A program made the translations under genes and the position numbers. A stretch of DNA of 64,000 nucleotides from assembly GCF_013009075.1 (NCBI RefSeq), contig NZ_CP053108.1, forward strand, positions 3,118,517 through 3,182,516. The letters are read 5' to 3'. The notes beneath the pieces were generated by a model. It was not told the DNA's origin. It saw only the letters and a list, made by a program, of their open reading frames with translations, and made no database searches. Within the stretch, counting starts at the first letter, position 1. Every line of letters starts with the position of its first letter. The stretch is from Halomonas sp. TA22 (GTDB lineage Bacteria > Pseudomonadota > Gammaproteobacteria > Pseudomonadales > Halomonadaceae). Shown piece by piece: positions 10,932 through 20,044 of this stretch.

Positions 10932-11900
10932 ATGTGGTTCAAGCACTTGCATCTTTACCGCCTGCACGACGCGCCTGATATCGCCATAGAAACGCTCGAA
11001 GACGCCCTCGCCGAGCAGGCGTTTCGCCCGCTGGGCGGTAGTGAAGCGACCCGCCTTGGCTGGCGGACGCCGGGTGGGCGCAGCAGCACGCAGTACGTGC
11101 ATGAACTGCAGGGGCACCGGCTGCTCTCGGCACTGCGTCAGGAACGACTGTTGCCGGCAAGCGTGGTTCGCGAAGAGGTCGACGAACGCATCGCCGATCG
11201 TGAAGCCGCGGAAGGCCAGCCCCTTGGTCGTAAGGAGAAGCAGACGATCAAGGAGCAGGTCTATGAAGAATTGCTGCCGCGCGCCTTTGTCAGGAGCCAG
11301 AAGGTCGACCTGTGGTGGGACACGCGCCGCTCGTTGATCGGCGTCAACGCGTCGAGTCGCAAGCGAGCCGAGGAGATCCTTGACCTGCTGCGCCAGACCC
11401 TGGGCAGTCTCAAGGTGACGCCGCTGGCCAGTCGCACGCCTCCCGTGCGAGTCATGACGCAGTGGCTGGTCGACGCGCCGTCGCGCCCCACCATGCTAGG
11501 TCTTGGCGATCAGGTGGAACTCAAGGCGCAAGGCGATGACGGCGTACTGCGTGCACGTCAGGTCGACATGGAGAGCGATGAGATTCAAGCACTGCTCGAA
11601 GGCGGTCGCCAGGCAACGCGGTTGGCACTCGAGATCGAAGGCCAGCTGTCACTGGTGCTGCATGACGACCTGGCACTCAAGTCATTGCGGTTTGCCGATG
11701 CCCTGCTCGACGAGGCTTCTCAGGCCAACGACGGCGACGATGCAGCCCTACGCCTGGAGGCGGATTTCGTGCTCATGGCGCAGACACTTGGGCAGGTCAG
11801 CGAACAACTGCTCGAGTGGCTCGGTGGAGAAGCGGCTGCCAGCACGCCCGATGTCGACGCGCAACATGGTGCAACCAACAGTGTGGCCCTCTCAACGTGA
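10932..11900 (+). CDS. rdgC: Recombination-associated protein RdgC
   Basis: 322 residues, beginning MWFKHLHLYRL as in the RdgC family. The family forms a ring around double-stranded DNA and limits RecA access. The conserved LPRAF segment and DTRRSLIGVNASSRKRAEEIL in the middle are visible. ATG is preceded by AGGA with a six-base spacer; the longer open frame from upstream has no family similarity. It overlaps the following acyltransferase gene by four bases, so the two are probably co-transcribed. Confidence 0.95.
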   Translation: MWFKHLHLYRLHDAPDIAIETLEDALAEQAFRPLGGSEATRLGWRTPGGRSSTQYVHELQGHRLLSALRQERLLPASVVREEVDERIADREAAEGQPLGRKEKQTIKEQVYEELLPRAFVRSQKVDLWWDTRRSLIGVNASSRKRAEEILDLLRQTLGSLKVTPLASRTPPVRVMTQWLVDAPSRPTMLGLGDQVELKAQGDDGVLRARQVDMESDEIQALLEGGRQATRLALEIEGQLSLVLHDDLALKSLRFADALLDEASQANDGDDAALRLEADFVLMAQTLGQVSEQLLEWLGGEAAASTPDVDAQHGATNSVALST

Positions 11901-13090
11901 CAGACGAGAATACCCCTCCTTCACATGATGATCTTTCGCCGGCGGATCCGTACATCGACATCCGTCCCTATCTCGACCATGAGGTGGCCGAGGTACTGGC
12001 GCGCCTGGCCAGCGACACCGAACTGCTCGACGCCCTGACCCGCTTCAAGCTGCCACGCCTGGCACGCTTCGCGCCCAACCTGGCCAGGAGCATTGCCAGC
12101 ATCGGCGTCCGCCGCGAGATCAAGGGCGTCGACAGCGTTCAGGAGTTTCAGTCGCGCATCGCCTCTTATATGTTGCGCATGATTCGCACCACCACCGAGA
12201 CCTTCGAGGTCAAGGGCCTTGATCGCCTCGACCCCGATACCGCCTATCTCTTCATCAGCAATCATCGCGACATCTCTCTCGACCCCGCCTTCGTCAACTA
12301 TGCGCTCTATCTGGCCGGGCGTAACACGGTGAGGATCGCGATCGGCGACAATCTTCTGCAGAAGCCCTATGTCAGCGACCTGATGCGCCTCAACAAGAGC
12401 TTCATCGTGCCGCGCAGTGCTCGTGGCAAACGCGCCATGCTGGCCGCCTATCAAACGCTGTCGGGGTATATTCGCCACTCCATCACCGAAGACAACCACT
12501 CGGTATGGCTGGCCCAGCGCGAAGGTCGAGCCAAGAGCGGCATCGATCGCACCGACCCTGCGATCATCAAGATGCTGACCATGGCCAGAAGGCAGCTGCA
12601 GAAGGATGTCCCCTTCGGTGATGCCATCAGCGAGCTGCGCATCGTCCCGGTATCGATCAGCTACGAATACGACCCCTGCGATCTGCAGAAGGCGCAGGAG
12701 CTCTACGCCATGCACACCGAAGGACACTACCAGAAGGTCGAGTTCGAGGATATTCGCTCCATCGTTGCCGGCATCACCGGCTCCAAGGGGCGTATCCACC
12801 TGACTTTCGGCACACCGCTGGGCAATGAATTCAATGATCCGGATGCGGTGGCCGCCGAGATCGACAGACAGGTATTGAGTGGCTACCGGCTATTTCCAAG
12901 CCATCAGCTGGCGCTTGAAGCCAGTGGCAAGGCGCCCGACCTGCTTTCACTCGAAGGCGTGACCGACGCCGACCGCGCTCGCTTCTCGGCAAGGCTCGCG
13001 CAGGCCCCCACCCACCTTCGTGACTGGTGGCTGGCGCAGTATGCCAACCCCACTCTCAATCGAGAAGGCCGGCTTGAATCGACCCGATAG
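11897..13090 (+). CDS. PlsC-like glycerophospholipid acyltransferase
   Basis: 397 residues with a GTG start overlapping the rdgC stop (GTGA). The acyltransferase core contains LFISNHRDISLDPAF; this has His and Asp separated by five residues rather than the canonical HX4D, a variant that should be noted. Downstream are FIVPRSARGKRAM and WLAQREGRAKSGID, the second resembling the phosphate-binding block of 1-acylglycerol-3-phosphate acyltransferases. It likely transfers an acyl chain to lysophosphatidate or a related lipid. No strong ribosome site precedes GTG, so coupling to rdgC is inferred. Exact substrate unknown. Confidence 0.8.
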   Translation: MTDENTPPSHDDLSPADPYIDIRPYLDHEVAEVLARLASDTELLDALTRFKLPRLARFAPNLARSIASIGVRREIKGVDSVQEFQSRIASYMLRMIRTTTETFEVKGLDRLDPDTAYLFISNHRDISLDPAFVNYALYLAGRNTVRIAIGDNLLQKPYVSDLMRLNKSFIVPRSARGKRAMLAAYQTLSGYIRHSITEDNHSVWLAQREGRAKSGIDRTDPAIIKMLTMARRQLQKDVPFGDAISELRIVPVSISYEYDPCDLQKAQELYAMHTEGHYQKVEFEDIRSIVAGITGSKGRIHLTFGTPLGNEFNDPDAVAAEIDRQVLSGYRLFPSHQLALEASGKAPDLLSLEGVTDADRARFSARLAQAPTHLRDWWLAQYANPTLNREGRLESTR

Positions 13091-13207
13091 ATAAAAAGTA
13101 CTAAATCAGTCCCATTTGATGATGAAGCCGTCGATGGGATTGATGTAGACTATTGCTCCTGACTAACGATTCGGAGCGCGGCCTGCCAAGGCCCAAGGAA
13201 CGCGTCG

Positions 13208-14389
13208 ATGGGCACTCTCCAACTTCCTCCATTGATGACCGCTCAGCACACACGCGAGGCGCATCGCGTCACGCTGATCGGTGCCGCCGTGGATGCCCTG
13301 CTGGGCATCGTCAAGGTGATTACCGGCATCATGGTAGGCTCGGTGGCCCTGATCGCCGACGGCATTCACTCCTTCTCCGACCTGATCACCGATGCCCTGG
13401 TGTTGATCGCCACACACTTCGGCCGCAAGGCGCCGGACCACAATCATCCCTATGGGCATGGGCGCATCGAAACGTTGGCGACACTGTGGCTCGGCAGCGT
13501 GCTGATCTTCGTTGCCGGCGGTATCGCCTGGGCCAGCCTGACTCGCCTGCTCACCGGCACCCAGGCCATGCCGCCCGGTCTCTGGGCCATCGTGCTGAGC
13601 GTAATTGCACTGTTCTCCAAGGAGTGGATCTTCCGCTACACCATGCGCGTGGCCAAACGAGTACAGTCGCGCCTGCTGGAAGCCAATGCTTGGCACTCTC
13701 GCTCCGATGCGCTCTCCACCGGTGCCGTATTGATCGGCCTGACTGCCGCGCAATTCGGCATCGGTTGGGTCGATGGCATCGCCGCGATCATCGTTGGCTT
13801 GATGGTCGGTAAGGTGGGCTGGAGCCTGGTGATGGAGGCCAGCCATGAACTGGTCGACACTGCCCTTCCCGACCAGCAGCAGCGCGACATGCAGGAGACC
13901 GTCACGCGGGTGCCTGGCGTGATGAGCGTGCATGACATGCGCACCCGTACCATTGGTGGCCGCATCCTGCTCGACATGCACCTGGTCGTCTCGCCACGCA
14001 TCTCGGTCTCCGAAGCCCACGAAGTCGGCAACCAGGCCCATCGCAATCTGCACGACGCCTTCCCACGCCTCACCGACGTGACATTTCATATCGACCCGGA
14101 AGATGACTCCGATTTTCCCGATATCGAGCAGCGCCCCGGCCTACCGCTGCGCGACGATGTGGAAAAAGCCCTGCAGGCACGCTGGGCTCACTATCCCGCT
14201 TGGCGTGAGCGCATCACCATGAAGCTGCACTATCTCGACAACAAGATCGAGGCGGATCTCTATCTGCCTGCGGGCCTCAGCTGCCAGGTCGACTGCCTCT
14301 ACAAGGCAGGTCTCGAGCTCGAGCGCAGTGCCAGTGACCTGGCGTGGCTGGGCTCGGTGCGGCTATGGCAGGGCACCGGCAAGTCTTAG
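13208..14389 (+). CDS. Cation diffusion facilitator family metal transporter
   Basis: 393 residues. The N-terminal 210 or so residues hold about six membrane helices; helix 2 carries ADGIHSFSDL and helix 5 carries WHSRSDALS, two HxxxD-type metal sites typical of zinc-type CDF exporters. A cytoplasmic MamB/YiiP-like domain follows (VTRVPGVMSVHDMRTRTIGG), and the tail is extended by roughly 90 residues beyond minimal CDF proteins. Exports divalent metal (Zn, Fe or Mn) in exchange for protons. AAGGA eight bases before ATG sets the start. Monocistronic, followed by a 122-base gap. Confidence 0.9.
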   Translation: MGTLQLPPLMTAQHTREAHRVTLIGAAVDALLGIVKVITGIMVGSVALIADGIHSFSDLITDALVLIATHFGRKAPDHNHPYGHGRIETLATLWLGSVLIFVAGGIAWASLTRLLTGTQAMPPGLWAIVLSVIALFSKEWIFRYTMRVAKRVQSRLLEANAWHSRSDALSTGAVLIGLTAAQFGIGWVDGIAAIIVGLMVGKVGWSLVMEASHELVDTALPDQQQRDMQETVTRVPGVMSVHDMRTRTIGGRILLDMHLVVSPRISVSEAHEVGNQAHRNLHDAFPRLTDVTFHIDPEDDSDFPDIEQRPGLPLRDDVEKALQARWAHYPAWRERITMKLHYLDNKIEADLYLPAGLSCQVDCLYKAGLELERSASDLAWLGSVRLWQGTGKS

Positions 14390-14511
14390 TGCTGTTACTT
14401 TATCCCGTCATGGCGAGCGCCTTATCGGGCGAATTGGCTAAAGTTAGCTCATTCATGGGCGATATCATGACGACAAGTTATCGCTCTTAGCCGCCATGAG
14501 CCATTGCATCG

Positions 14512-15252
14512 ATGCAATCTCCACCGCTCCGTCAGGGTTCTGCCGACGCGCCCGGCCATCAGGTGCGTACCCCTAGCATCGGGCGGCGCCACTTCATTGC
14601 CAGCCTCGGAGCACTGTTCGTGGGCATGGGGCTCGGAGTGGCGCCCCGTATGCTTTCCGCCAATTTCGATCCCTCCCGGCTACGCCAGGTCATGCAGTCG
14701 CGCTACGGCACCTCCGGCGTGCAAACCCTCGAGGAGTGGTTCGGGCTACTGCATCGCATGGCGGGCGAGACGATCGAGGCACAGTTGCAGGGTGTCAACG
14801 AGTTCTTCAATCGTCGTATCCGCTGGGTCGATGACAGTGAGAACTGGGGATATGAGGACTTCTGGGCCACTCCTCTTGAGGCGATGGGCAAAGGACAAGG
14901 CGACTGTGAGGAGTACTCGATTGCCAAGTACGTTACGCTCAAGCAACTTGGTGTGCCGGGCGAGCGGCTGCGACTGATCTATGTTCGTGCCCGTATCGGC
15001 CGCAGCCGAATCAGCCAGGCGCACATGGTGTTGGGCTACTACGCAACCCCCGACGCCGAGCCACGCATTCTCGATAACATCGTGCCCTCCATCACCCCCG
15101 CCAGCCAGCGCACCGACCTCGACCCCCTATTCAGCTTCAACAGTGATGGCCTGTGGGCGGGGGGGGCGACCCACTCGCGTGCCGATCCCGTACAGCGGCT
15201 GTCACGCTGGGGTAATGTGCTGTCGCGCATGCGCGATCAGGGGTTCCTATGA
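14512..15252 (+). CDS. lapG: LapG-like periplasmic transglutaminase-like cysteine protease
   Basis: 246 residues. The catalytic triad is at Cys132 (GQGDCEEYSIAKY), His171 (QAHMVLGYY) and Asp188 (RILDNI), almost the numbering of Pseudomonas LapG. In that system LapG cuts the N-terminal retention module of a giant surface adhesin when c-di-GMP is low, releasing the biofilm. The N-terminal leader has a twin-arginine-like SIGRRHFIASLG before the hydrophobic stretch, unusual for LapG. The ATG has no obvious Shine-Dalgarno; a GTG 17 codons later is an alternative. It is followed 67 bases later by lapD. Confidence 0.9.
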   Translation: MQSPPLRQGSADAPGHQVRTPSIGRRHFIASLGALFVGMGLGVAPRMLSANFDPSRLRQVMQSRYGTSGVQTLEEWFGLLHRMAGETIEAQLQGVNEFFNRRIRWVDDSENWGYEDFWATPLEAMGKGQGDCEEYSIAKYVTLKQLGVPGERLRLIYVRARIGRSRISQAHMVLGYYATPDAEPRILDNIVPSITPASQRTDLDPLFSFNSDGLWAGGATHSRADPVQRLSRWGNVLSRMRDQGFL

Positions 15253-15319
15253 TCGACCCGCCACACGACACGACTCGACGATCCAAGAAAAAGCGGAAAC
15301 AGTGCAGGGAGAAATGTGA

Positions 15320-17242
15320 ATGTCGCTGACCAAACAGCTCTGGCTAACCCTTCTGGCAATACTCTGCATCGCATTTTCCAGCAGTCTGCTGGTAGGGTTG
15401 AGCACGCTGCAGCGCTATACCATGCAGGAATTGCAGATCAAGAATGCCGACAATGCCAACGCCCTTGCCCTGACCTTGAGCCAGCTCGACAAGGATCCCG
15501 TGTTGATGGAGCTGCTGATTTCCGCACAGTTCGATACCGGGTACTACCGGCGTATCGAATTGCAGGATGTAGAGGGCAACACGATCGTGCAGCGTGAAGC
15601 ACCGGAACAGCTCGATGATGTTCCAGGCTGGTTCGTCGAACGCCAGCGCTTCACCATCCAACCGGGCGAAGCCGTCGTGCAGAACGCCTGGCAACAGTAC
15701 GGTAGTGTGAGCGTAGAGAGTCACCACAGCTATGCCTATCGCGCCCTATGGCACAATACCCAGCGTCTGGCGGGCTGGTTCCTGCTGGCGGCACTGCTTA
15801 GTGCCCTGCTCGGCTGGTGGCTCATACGCGCGATCCGCCGCCCGCTGCTTGCGGTGATCGAACAGGCCGACGCCATCAGCCAGCGTCGCTTCACGACCTC
15901 TCGCGAGCCTCGCATGCTGGAGTTGCGCCAAGTGGTAAGAGCCATGAATCGGCTCTCTGTCACAGTGCGCGACATGCTCAGTCAGGAGAGCCAGCTACTC
16001 GACAGACTCAGGAGCAAGCTACAACAGGACCCGGTGACAGGCGTGGCCAATCGGGACTATTTTCTTCAGCGGCTCAGCAACACGCTCAACGGCGAAAGCA
16101 GCCAAGGAGAAGGCGCGCTTGCCATACTGCGCGTGGTGCGTCTCGCCGAACTCAACCAACGATTGGGTCATCAAGCCACCGATGCCTTGCTCGCCACAGT
16201 GACACAGACACTTCACGGGTTGATCAATCCCGAGGAAGGTGGTGAGATCGGCCGCCTCAATGGCAGCGATTTCATCCTGATGCTGCCGGGCAGCGAGGAG
16301 TTGCCCACTGTTGCCCAGCGCCTGAGATCCGCGCTCGATTCAGTGGCGACGAGCGCCCCTTTCCCGATCGGTCTGCCCATGGCGCTCATGCATTACGACA
16401 TCGATGACCAGCCGGGACACTTACTCAGCTGCCTCGACGGCGCCCTGGCACGCGCCAGCGAGGAGGGAGATATCGCCTGGGTAGCCGTTCCCGGCAGTGC
16501 CAAGCAGGCACTCTATACTACGCAGGAAGCATGGCGAGTCGCCATCGACCAGGCCATCGAGGAGGGGATCCGCTTCGCTCACTATCCCGTCCTCGACAAA
16601 GCGGGAAACACGCTTCACTTCGAGAGCCCCTCGCGCCTGAAGCTCAGGGACGAATGGCGACCCGCCGGCATTTTCCTGCCCTGGCTCTCCCGGTTATCGA
16701 AGAGTGTCGATTACGATCTCGCGGTCCTCCATGCCGCGCTCGTCTCTATCAAAGCGCAAGGCAAGCCGCTTGCGATCAACCTATCGCGATATGCCGCCAA
16801 GGAGAGCCGCTTCGCCCTACAAGCGAAACGTCTGCTTGCCCAATATCCCGCCGAGGCGGGCAATCTCTGGCTCGAGATTCCAGAGAGTGTCGTCAAACAC
16901 GACCTCGACGGGTTTCGTGAACTTTGCCGTGAACTGCGACCCTACGGCTGCCACCTGGGACTGGAACATGTAGGTCCCAAGTTCACCTGTATCGCCGACC
17001 TGCACGACGTCGGCCTTTCCTATCTCAAGATCGATACGAGCCTGGTGGCAGATATCGCAGAGCAAGTGCAAAAACAGGCCGTGCTGAGGGGCATCACGAC
17101 GCTTGCACACTCGCTCGGCATCACGGTGATCGGCGAAGGCGTTCAGAACGCAGCAGAGGCAACCCTGCTTCTCGAGCTGGGTCTCGATGGTGTGACGGGG
17201 CCTGGCGTCGTCACGCCCGACACCCCTGAAGAGATCAGATGA
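15320..17242 (+). CDS. lapD: LapD-like inner-membrane c-di-GMP receptor (degenerate GGDEF-EAL)
   Basis: 640 residues: membrane helix about 8-28, a periplasmic domain to about 150, a second helix near 152-172 (GWFLLAALLSALLGWWLI), a HAMP region, a degenerate GGDEF domain (GRLNGSDFILML in place of GGDEF) and a degenerate EAL domain (AHYPV in place of EAL). Catalysis is therefore unlikely. In the established model LapD binds c-di-GMP through EAL and sequesters LapG in the periplasm, holding the adhesin at the surface. Pairing with lapG supports the call. The 3' end overlaps the convergent small gene by eight bases. Confidence 0.92.
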   Translation: MSLTKQLWLTLLAILCIAFSSSLLVGLSTLQRYTMQELQIKNADNANALALTLSQLDKDPVLMELLISAQFDTGYYRRIELQDVEGNTIVQREAPEQLDDVPGWFVERQRFTIQPGEAVVQNAWQQYGSVSVESHHSYAYRALWHNTQRLAGWFLLAALLSALLGWWLIRAIRRPLLAVIEQADAISQRRFTTSREPRMLELRQVVRAMNRLSVTVRDMLSQESQLLDRLRSKLQQDPVTGVANRDYFLQRLSNTLNGESSQGEGALAILRVVRLAELNQRLGHQATDALLATVTQTLHGLINPEEGGEIGRLNGSDFILMLPGSEELPTVAQRLRSALDSVATSAPFPIGLPMALMHYDIDDQPGHLLSCLDGALARASEEGDIAWVAVPGSAKQALYTTQEAWRVAIDQAIEEGIRFAHYPVLDKAGNTLHFESPSRLKLRDEWRPAGIFLPWLSRLSKSVDYDLAVLHAALVSIKAQGKPLAINLSRYAAKESRFALQAKRLLAQYPAEAGNLWLEIPESVVKHDLDGFRELCRELRPYGCHLGLEHVGPKFTCIADLHDVGLSYLKIDTSLVADIAEQVQKQAVLRGITTLAHSLGITVIGEGVQNAAEATLLLELGLDGVTGPGVVTPDTPEEIR

Positions 17243-17564
17243 TGCCCTGCTCCTCCTCGCCCATCAATCCGACATCATTCACCCGCTTGCGCAACGACTG
17301 GCGTGTCATTAGCTTGGTTCGCGCCGCCTCAGGCAGGTCGAGATAGCCGATTATCCCCTTGGCCACTAGCACCTCGATCACATCTTCGAGAACGCGGACG
17401 AACTCGGCATCCGAACTTTTCAGCGCCCCCTGCTCCGGCTGAAGCCCATGATTAACGAAGTGTTCGAGTTCAATCGAGCCGGGAGCGATGTACTCGTTGC
17501 ACTCTGGAGTTGGCTCACGCCGCACCTGCTCGATTCTTCCCGTGGCATCACGCTTGATATACAT
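17235..17564 (-). CDS. Conserved small protein of unknown function (misnamed tryptophan-synthase-beta-like family)
   Basis: 109 residues starting MYIKRDATGRIEQVRREP. The central block SSDAEFVRVLEDVIEVLVAKGIIGYLDLPEAARTKL resembles a family of pseudomonad and halomonad proteins often labelled tryptophan synthase subunit beta-like, although it has none of that enzyme's PLP fold. A short helical protein, no signal peptide or membrane segment. It converges on and overlaps lapD by eight bases. Function unknown; assignment to the family is from memory of the sequence pattern. Confidence 0.7.
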   Translation of the reverse strand: MYIKRDATGRIEQVRREPTPECNEYIAPGSIELEHFVNHGLQPEQGALKSSDAEFVRVLEDVIEVLVAKGIIGYLDLPEAARTKLMTRQSLRKRVNDVGLMGEEEQGII

Positions 17565-17614
17565 AACCGCTCTCCGCTTCGTCCATCTGGCCGTACGTAT
17601 CTTTCATAATGAGA

Positions 17615-17647
17615 AGCCCTGCCAGGCATTGCTGCCGGGCAGGGCTC
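17615..17647 (-). terminator. Hairpin downstream of the adhesin-like gene
   Basis: AGCCCTGCC and GGCAGGGCT form a perfect nine-base stem with a 15-base loop, 20 bases past the stop of the minus-strand adhesin ORF. There is no clean U-tract, so termination activity is uncertain. Confidence 0.5.
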
Positions 17648-17666
17648 TATCATCTCCCAGGCATGA

Positions 17667-20009
17667 CTACTGATCGAGATGCTGCTCGCCTCGTCCGATC
17701 CTCTCGCTGATGGCATCAACCGAGCCATAGTCGCCCAGCGACGTGTGTTCGGACACACTCTGGAGCAGCGAACCCGTCTCAGCATCGGCAAGCAGCGAGG
17801 TTTCGCCTTCGTACTCTTCCGAAACGGGGAGATAATCCTCCATAGACTCTCCTTGATCGCTCACAAGCTCCCCGAGCGCAAGCGCGCCACTGCTTGGTTC
17901 AAGCACCATTGCATTTGAGAGCACGTCAGCCGGCACCACCTGATTCTCCTCCGCATCGGAGACAAGACTCCAGGCCAAGGTCTCAACGACAATGCCATCA
18001 CCAACCAGATCCTCTTGGACACTGGTCGACGTGCTTGAGAGACTGGCACCTGCCCCGCTCTCCGGTACCGCCGTATCGACAGCGGGTGCGTTGATCACCA
18101 CGCTTACCGGGGCGCTGGTATAACCGGCCTCATCGGTCACATGGTAGGCGTATTCCGCTGTCGGAAGTACCTTGAAGGAGATCATCTCGATGAAGTAGTC
18201 GCTGCTGTCATCGACCGCACGGCTCGCACCATCCGCATACTCGGTAGCGGTAAAGCGCAACTGATCGAAGACCACACCCTCCAGGCTGAAGGTGCCCTTC
18301 CCCGTACCACTTGTGACAAACCCGTTGCCCGGGGTGAAATCAATGTCGACGCCATCCAGCGTAGCACCGGGCTGATACCCGCTGAACGTCCAGCTGCCGA
18401 TCTCCTGACCATCCAGATAGGCACTGACCTTGCCCACCTCGCCTTCACTGAATATCAGACGCGTCACAGTGATGGTGGCCTCGGTGGTCGCCTTGTCGAA
18501 ATCGACCACGATCTCTTCCGAGCGGCCATTGCGGTGACCCAGCTGATTGGGTGCCTGCCCCTGGCGATTGCCTCCCAGCACACCAACACCCTCGGCGTTG
18601 AAGTGCAGTAGCTCATCATTCTTCGACCCATCGAAATCATAGGCGTAGATGTTAACGCCATGCTGCTCCATCGCCTTCAAGCTCTTGCCACTCACCGTCT
18701 TGGCACTGTGGTCCGCCACTGCCTGCCGAATCTCACTGGAGGTAGCAGCCCAGTAGAGCTGATCTCCCGTGCCGAATGACGGTGCCTGCTCCAAAGCATC
18801 GATCGCCACATAGCTGTTGCCCGTCTTCAGATAGAGCGTTCCATAACTGGGAAGCTGAGCTAGATGGAAAACGAGATCGCTCTCGTGGGTGGAGTCGTCG
18901 CTCCCTCCCAGAGAAGGGTTTACCTCTATCACCGAGGGGCGCTGCTTGCCGAGTTCCTCGGCATCGACACCTCCACCGACAGTGAAGGACTTGAAGATGA
19001 TGGCGTCGCCATCGACACCCTCAGGCAGGTCATTATCGACAAGTTCGGCCGTGGTCAGGACAGGGTCGGCCAGGGGCGGTGCTTCGACATGGAAATTGCG
19101 CAGCTCCTGATGCTTTTCGATAGTCAGCGTCGCTTCACTCGATTCGCCAAGCGCACCTTCCACGCGATAGGAGAACGTATCCTGAACACGGATATTCGAG
19201 ACCAGGAAGTCGCCGCCATCCTTCTCCTGGGTGTATTGCTCATCACCCTGCTCGTAAGGCAGACCTTCAAAAGCCAGGTACTGGAAGGCAACGCCGTCGA
19301 GATAGACCTCCACCGTGCCCTGGTTGTCGCTACCCGCCTTGGTCTTGAAACCCTCCATCCCGTGGCCGAACACGCCTTCACCAACCAGCTCGCCATCGGC
19401 ATCGTAGGCATACCACTTGCCCAGCTCACCCGAGGCTTCATTTGCGTACAGCCGCGTGACATCGAATTCGGCACGGGTGGTCGAGCCGCCAAGATCGGCG
19501 ATGAGCACATTCCCTTCATCCTGGATCTGGTCGGGAGTGTCGTGCTTGGCGTAACGACCCGTGCCCTTGACGCCCACTCCCTCGTCCGTGGAGGAGACCC
19601 TTGCCTGAGCAGCGGTATCGAGGGTAAAGAGGCCTAGCGATTCGAACGACTGATCCGCGTCATCGAACCCATAGAGCTTGATCGTCGAGGTGGAGCGATA
19701 GGTATAGCTTCCATCCTGATCGACGCTGAGTTCACCCAGGGTGCTCGCCACGGTGACCGAACCACCTGTCAAGGGCACACCGTCGACAGAGACCACACTC
19801 AGCGGATCGCCATCGGGATCGGTGTCGTTGCTCAACAGATGATCGCTCTCGTCGCTTGAAACCTCGTTGCCGTAAGCCACCTCGTTCACGTCATCGTTGG
19901 CATCGGGGGGAAGGTTGGTCGCGGGCTCTTCCGGCTCTTCCGGCTCTTCCGGCTCTTCCGGCTCTTCCGGCTCTTCCGGCTCTTCCCGGCCCGATCGCCA
20001 GGCATCCAT
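17667..20009 (-). CDS. Surface-adhesin-like repeat protein, probably a 5'-truncated fragment
   Basis: 780 residues, acidic, no signal peptide. Residues 9-29 are seven EEP repeats. Residues about 31-108 form a cadherin-like/VCBS-type domain (LLSNDTDPDGDPLSVVSVDG). Residues about 109-297 and 452-640 are two diverged copies of one module: both have a GVGV opening, a strand with T-x-T/D-V-TRL, a GKxxAY-D-GE-xG-x-F-G segment, a G-x-D---F-L-F turn and a final SYRV/AYHV-type strand. Residues about 380-430 resemble another adhesin repeat (LPSYGTLYLKTGNSY). The C-terminus could be a type I secretion tail but lacks clear RTX repeats. Beside lapG-lapD this could be the end of their adhesin target; it lacks an N-terminal retention module. 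The ORF starts directly after a stop codon inside a terminator hairpin, which suggests truncation or a misjoin. Confidence 0.65.
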   Translation of the reverse strand: MDAWRSGREEPEEPEEPEEPEEPEEPEEPATNLPPDANDDVNEVAYGNEVSSDESDHLLSNDTDPDGDPLSVVSVDGVPLTGGSVTVASTLGELSVDQDGSYTYRSTSTIKLYGFDDADQSFESLGLFTLDTAAQARVSSTDEGVGVKGTGRYAKHDTPDQIQDEGNVLIADLGGSTTRAEFDVTRLYANEASGELGKWYAYDADGELVGEGVFGHGMEGFKTKAGSDNQGTVEVYLDGVAFQYLAFEGLPYEQGDEQYTQEKDGGDFLVSNIRVQDTFSYRVEGALGESSEATLTIEKHQELRNFHVEAPPLADPVLTTAELVDNDLPEGVDGDAIIFKSFTVGGGVDAEELGKQRPSVIEVNPSLGGSDDSTHESDLVFHLAQLPSYGTLYLKTGNSYVAIDALEQAPSFGTGDQLYWAATSSEIRQAVADHSAKTVSGKSLKAMEQHGVNIYAYDFDGSKNDELLHFNAEGVGVLGGNRQGQAPNQLGHRNGRSEEIVVDFDKATTEATITVTRLIFSEGEVGKVSAYLDGQEIGSWTFSGYQPGATLDGVDIDFTPGNGFVTSGTGKGTFSLEGVVFDQLRFTATEYADGASRAVDDSSDYFIEMISFKVLPTAEYAYHVTDEAGYTSAPVSVVINAPAVDTAVPESGAGASLSSTSTSVQEDLVGDGIVVETLAWSLVSDAEENQVVPADVLSNAMVLEPSSGALALGELVSDQGESMEDYLPVSEEYEGETSLLADAETGSLLQSVSEHTSLGDYGSVDAISERIGRGEQHLDQ
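19924..19986. repeat. Seven perfect tandem copies of a 9-bp unit
   Basis: GGCTCTTCC is repeated seven times without a mismatch, encoding Glu-Glu-Pro on the minus strand in the adhesin-like ORF. Nine bases keep the frame, so copy-number change would lengthen or shorten the linker without breaking it. The perfect identity points to recent slippage. Confidence 0.95.
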
Positions 20010-20015
20010 CGCAAC

Positions 20016-20044
20016 GCCCCGTGCTCACCGCACGGGGCTTTTTT
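20016..20044 (+). terminator. Orphan plus-strand terminator at the 5' edge of the adhesin ORF
   Basis: GCCCCGTG and CACGGGGC make a strong eight-base stem followed by six T on the plus strand. No plus-strand gene ends upstream of it; instead the minus-strand adhesin ORF begins seven bases away. The last stop codon upstream of that ORF, in its own frame, falls inside this hairpin. Confidence 0.75.

Noticed and set aside
19924-19986. Tandem 9-bp array considered as CRISPR or a regulatory iteron array
   Set aside because: Units are contiguous, lack spacers and encode EEP in frame; this is a coding minisatellite.
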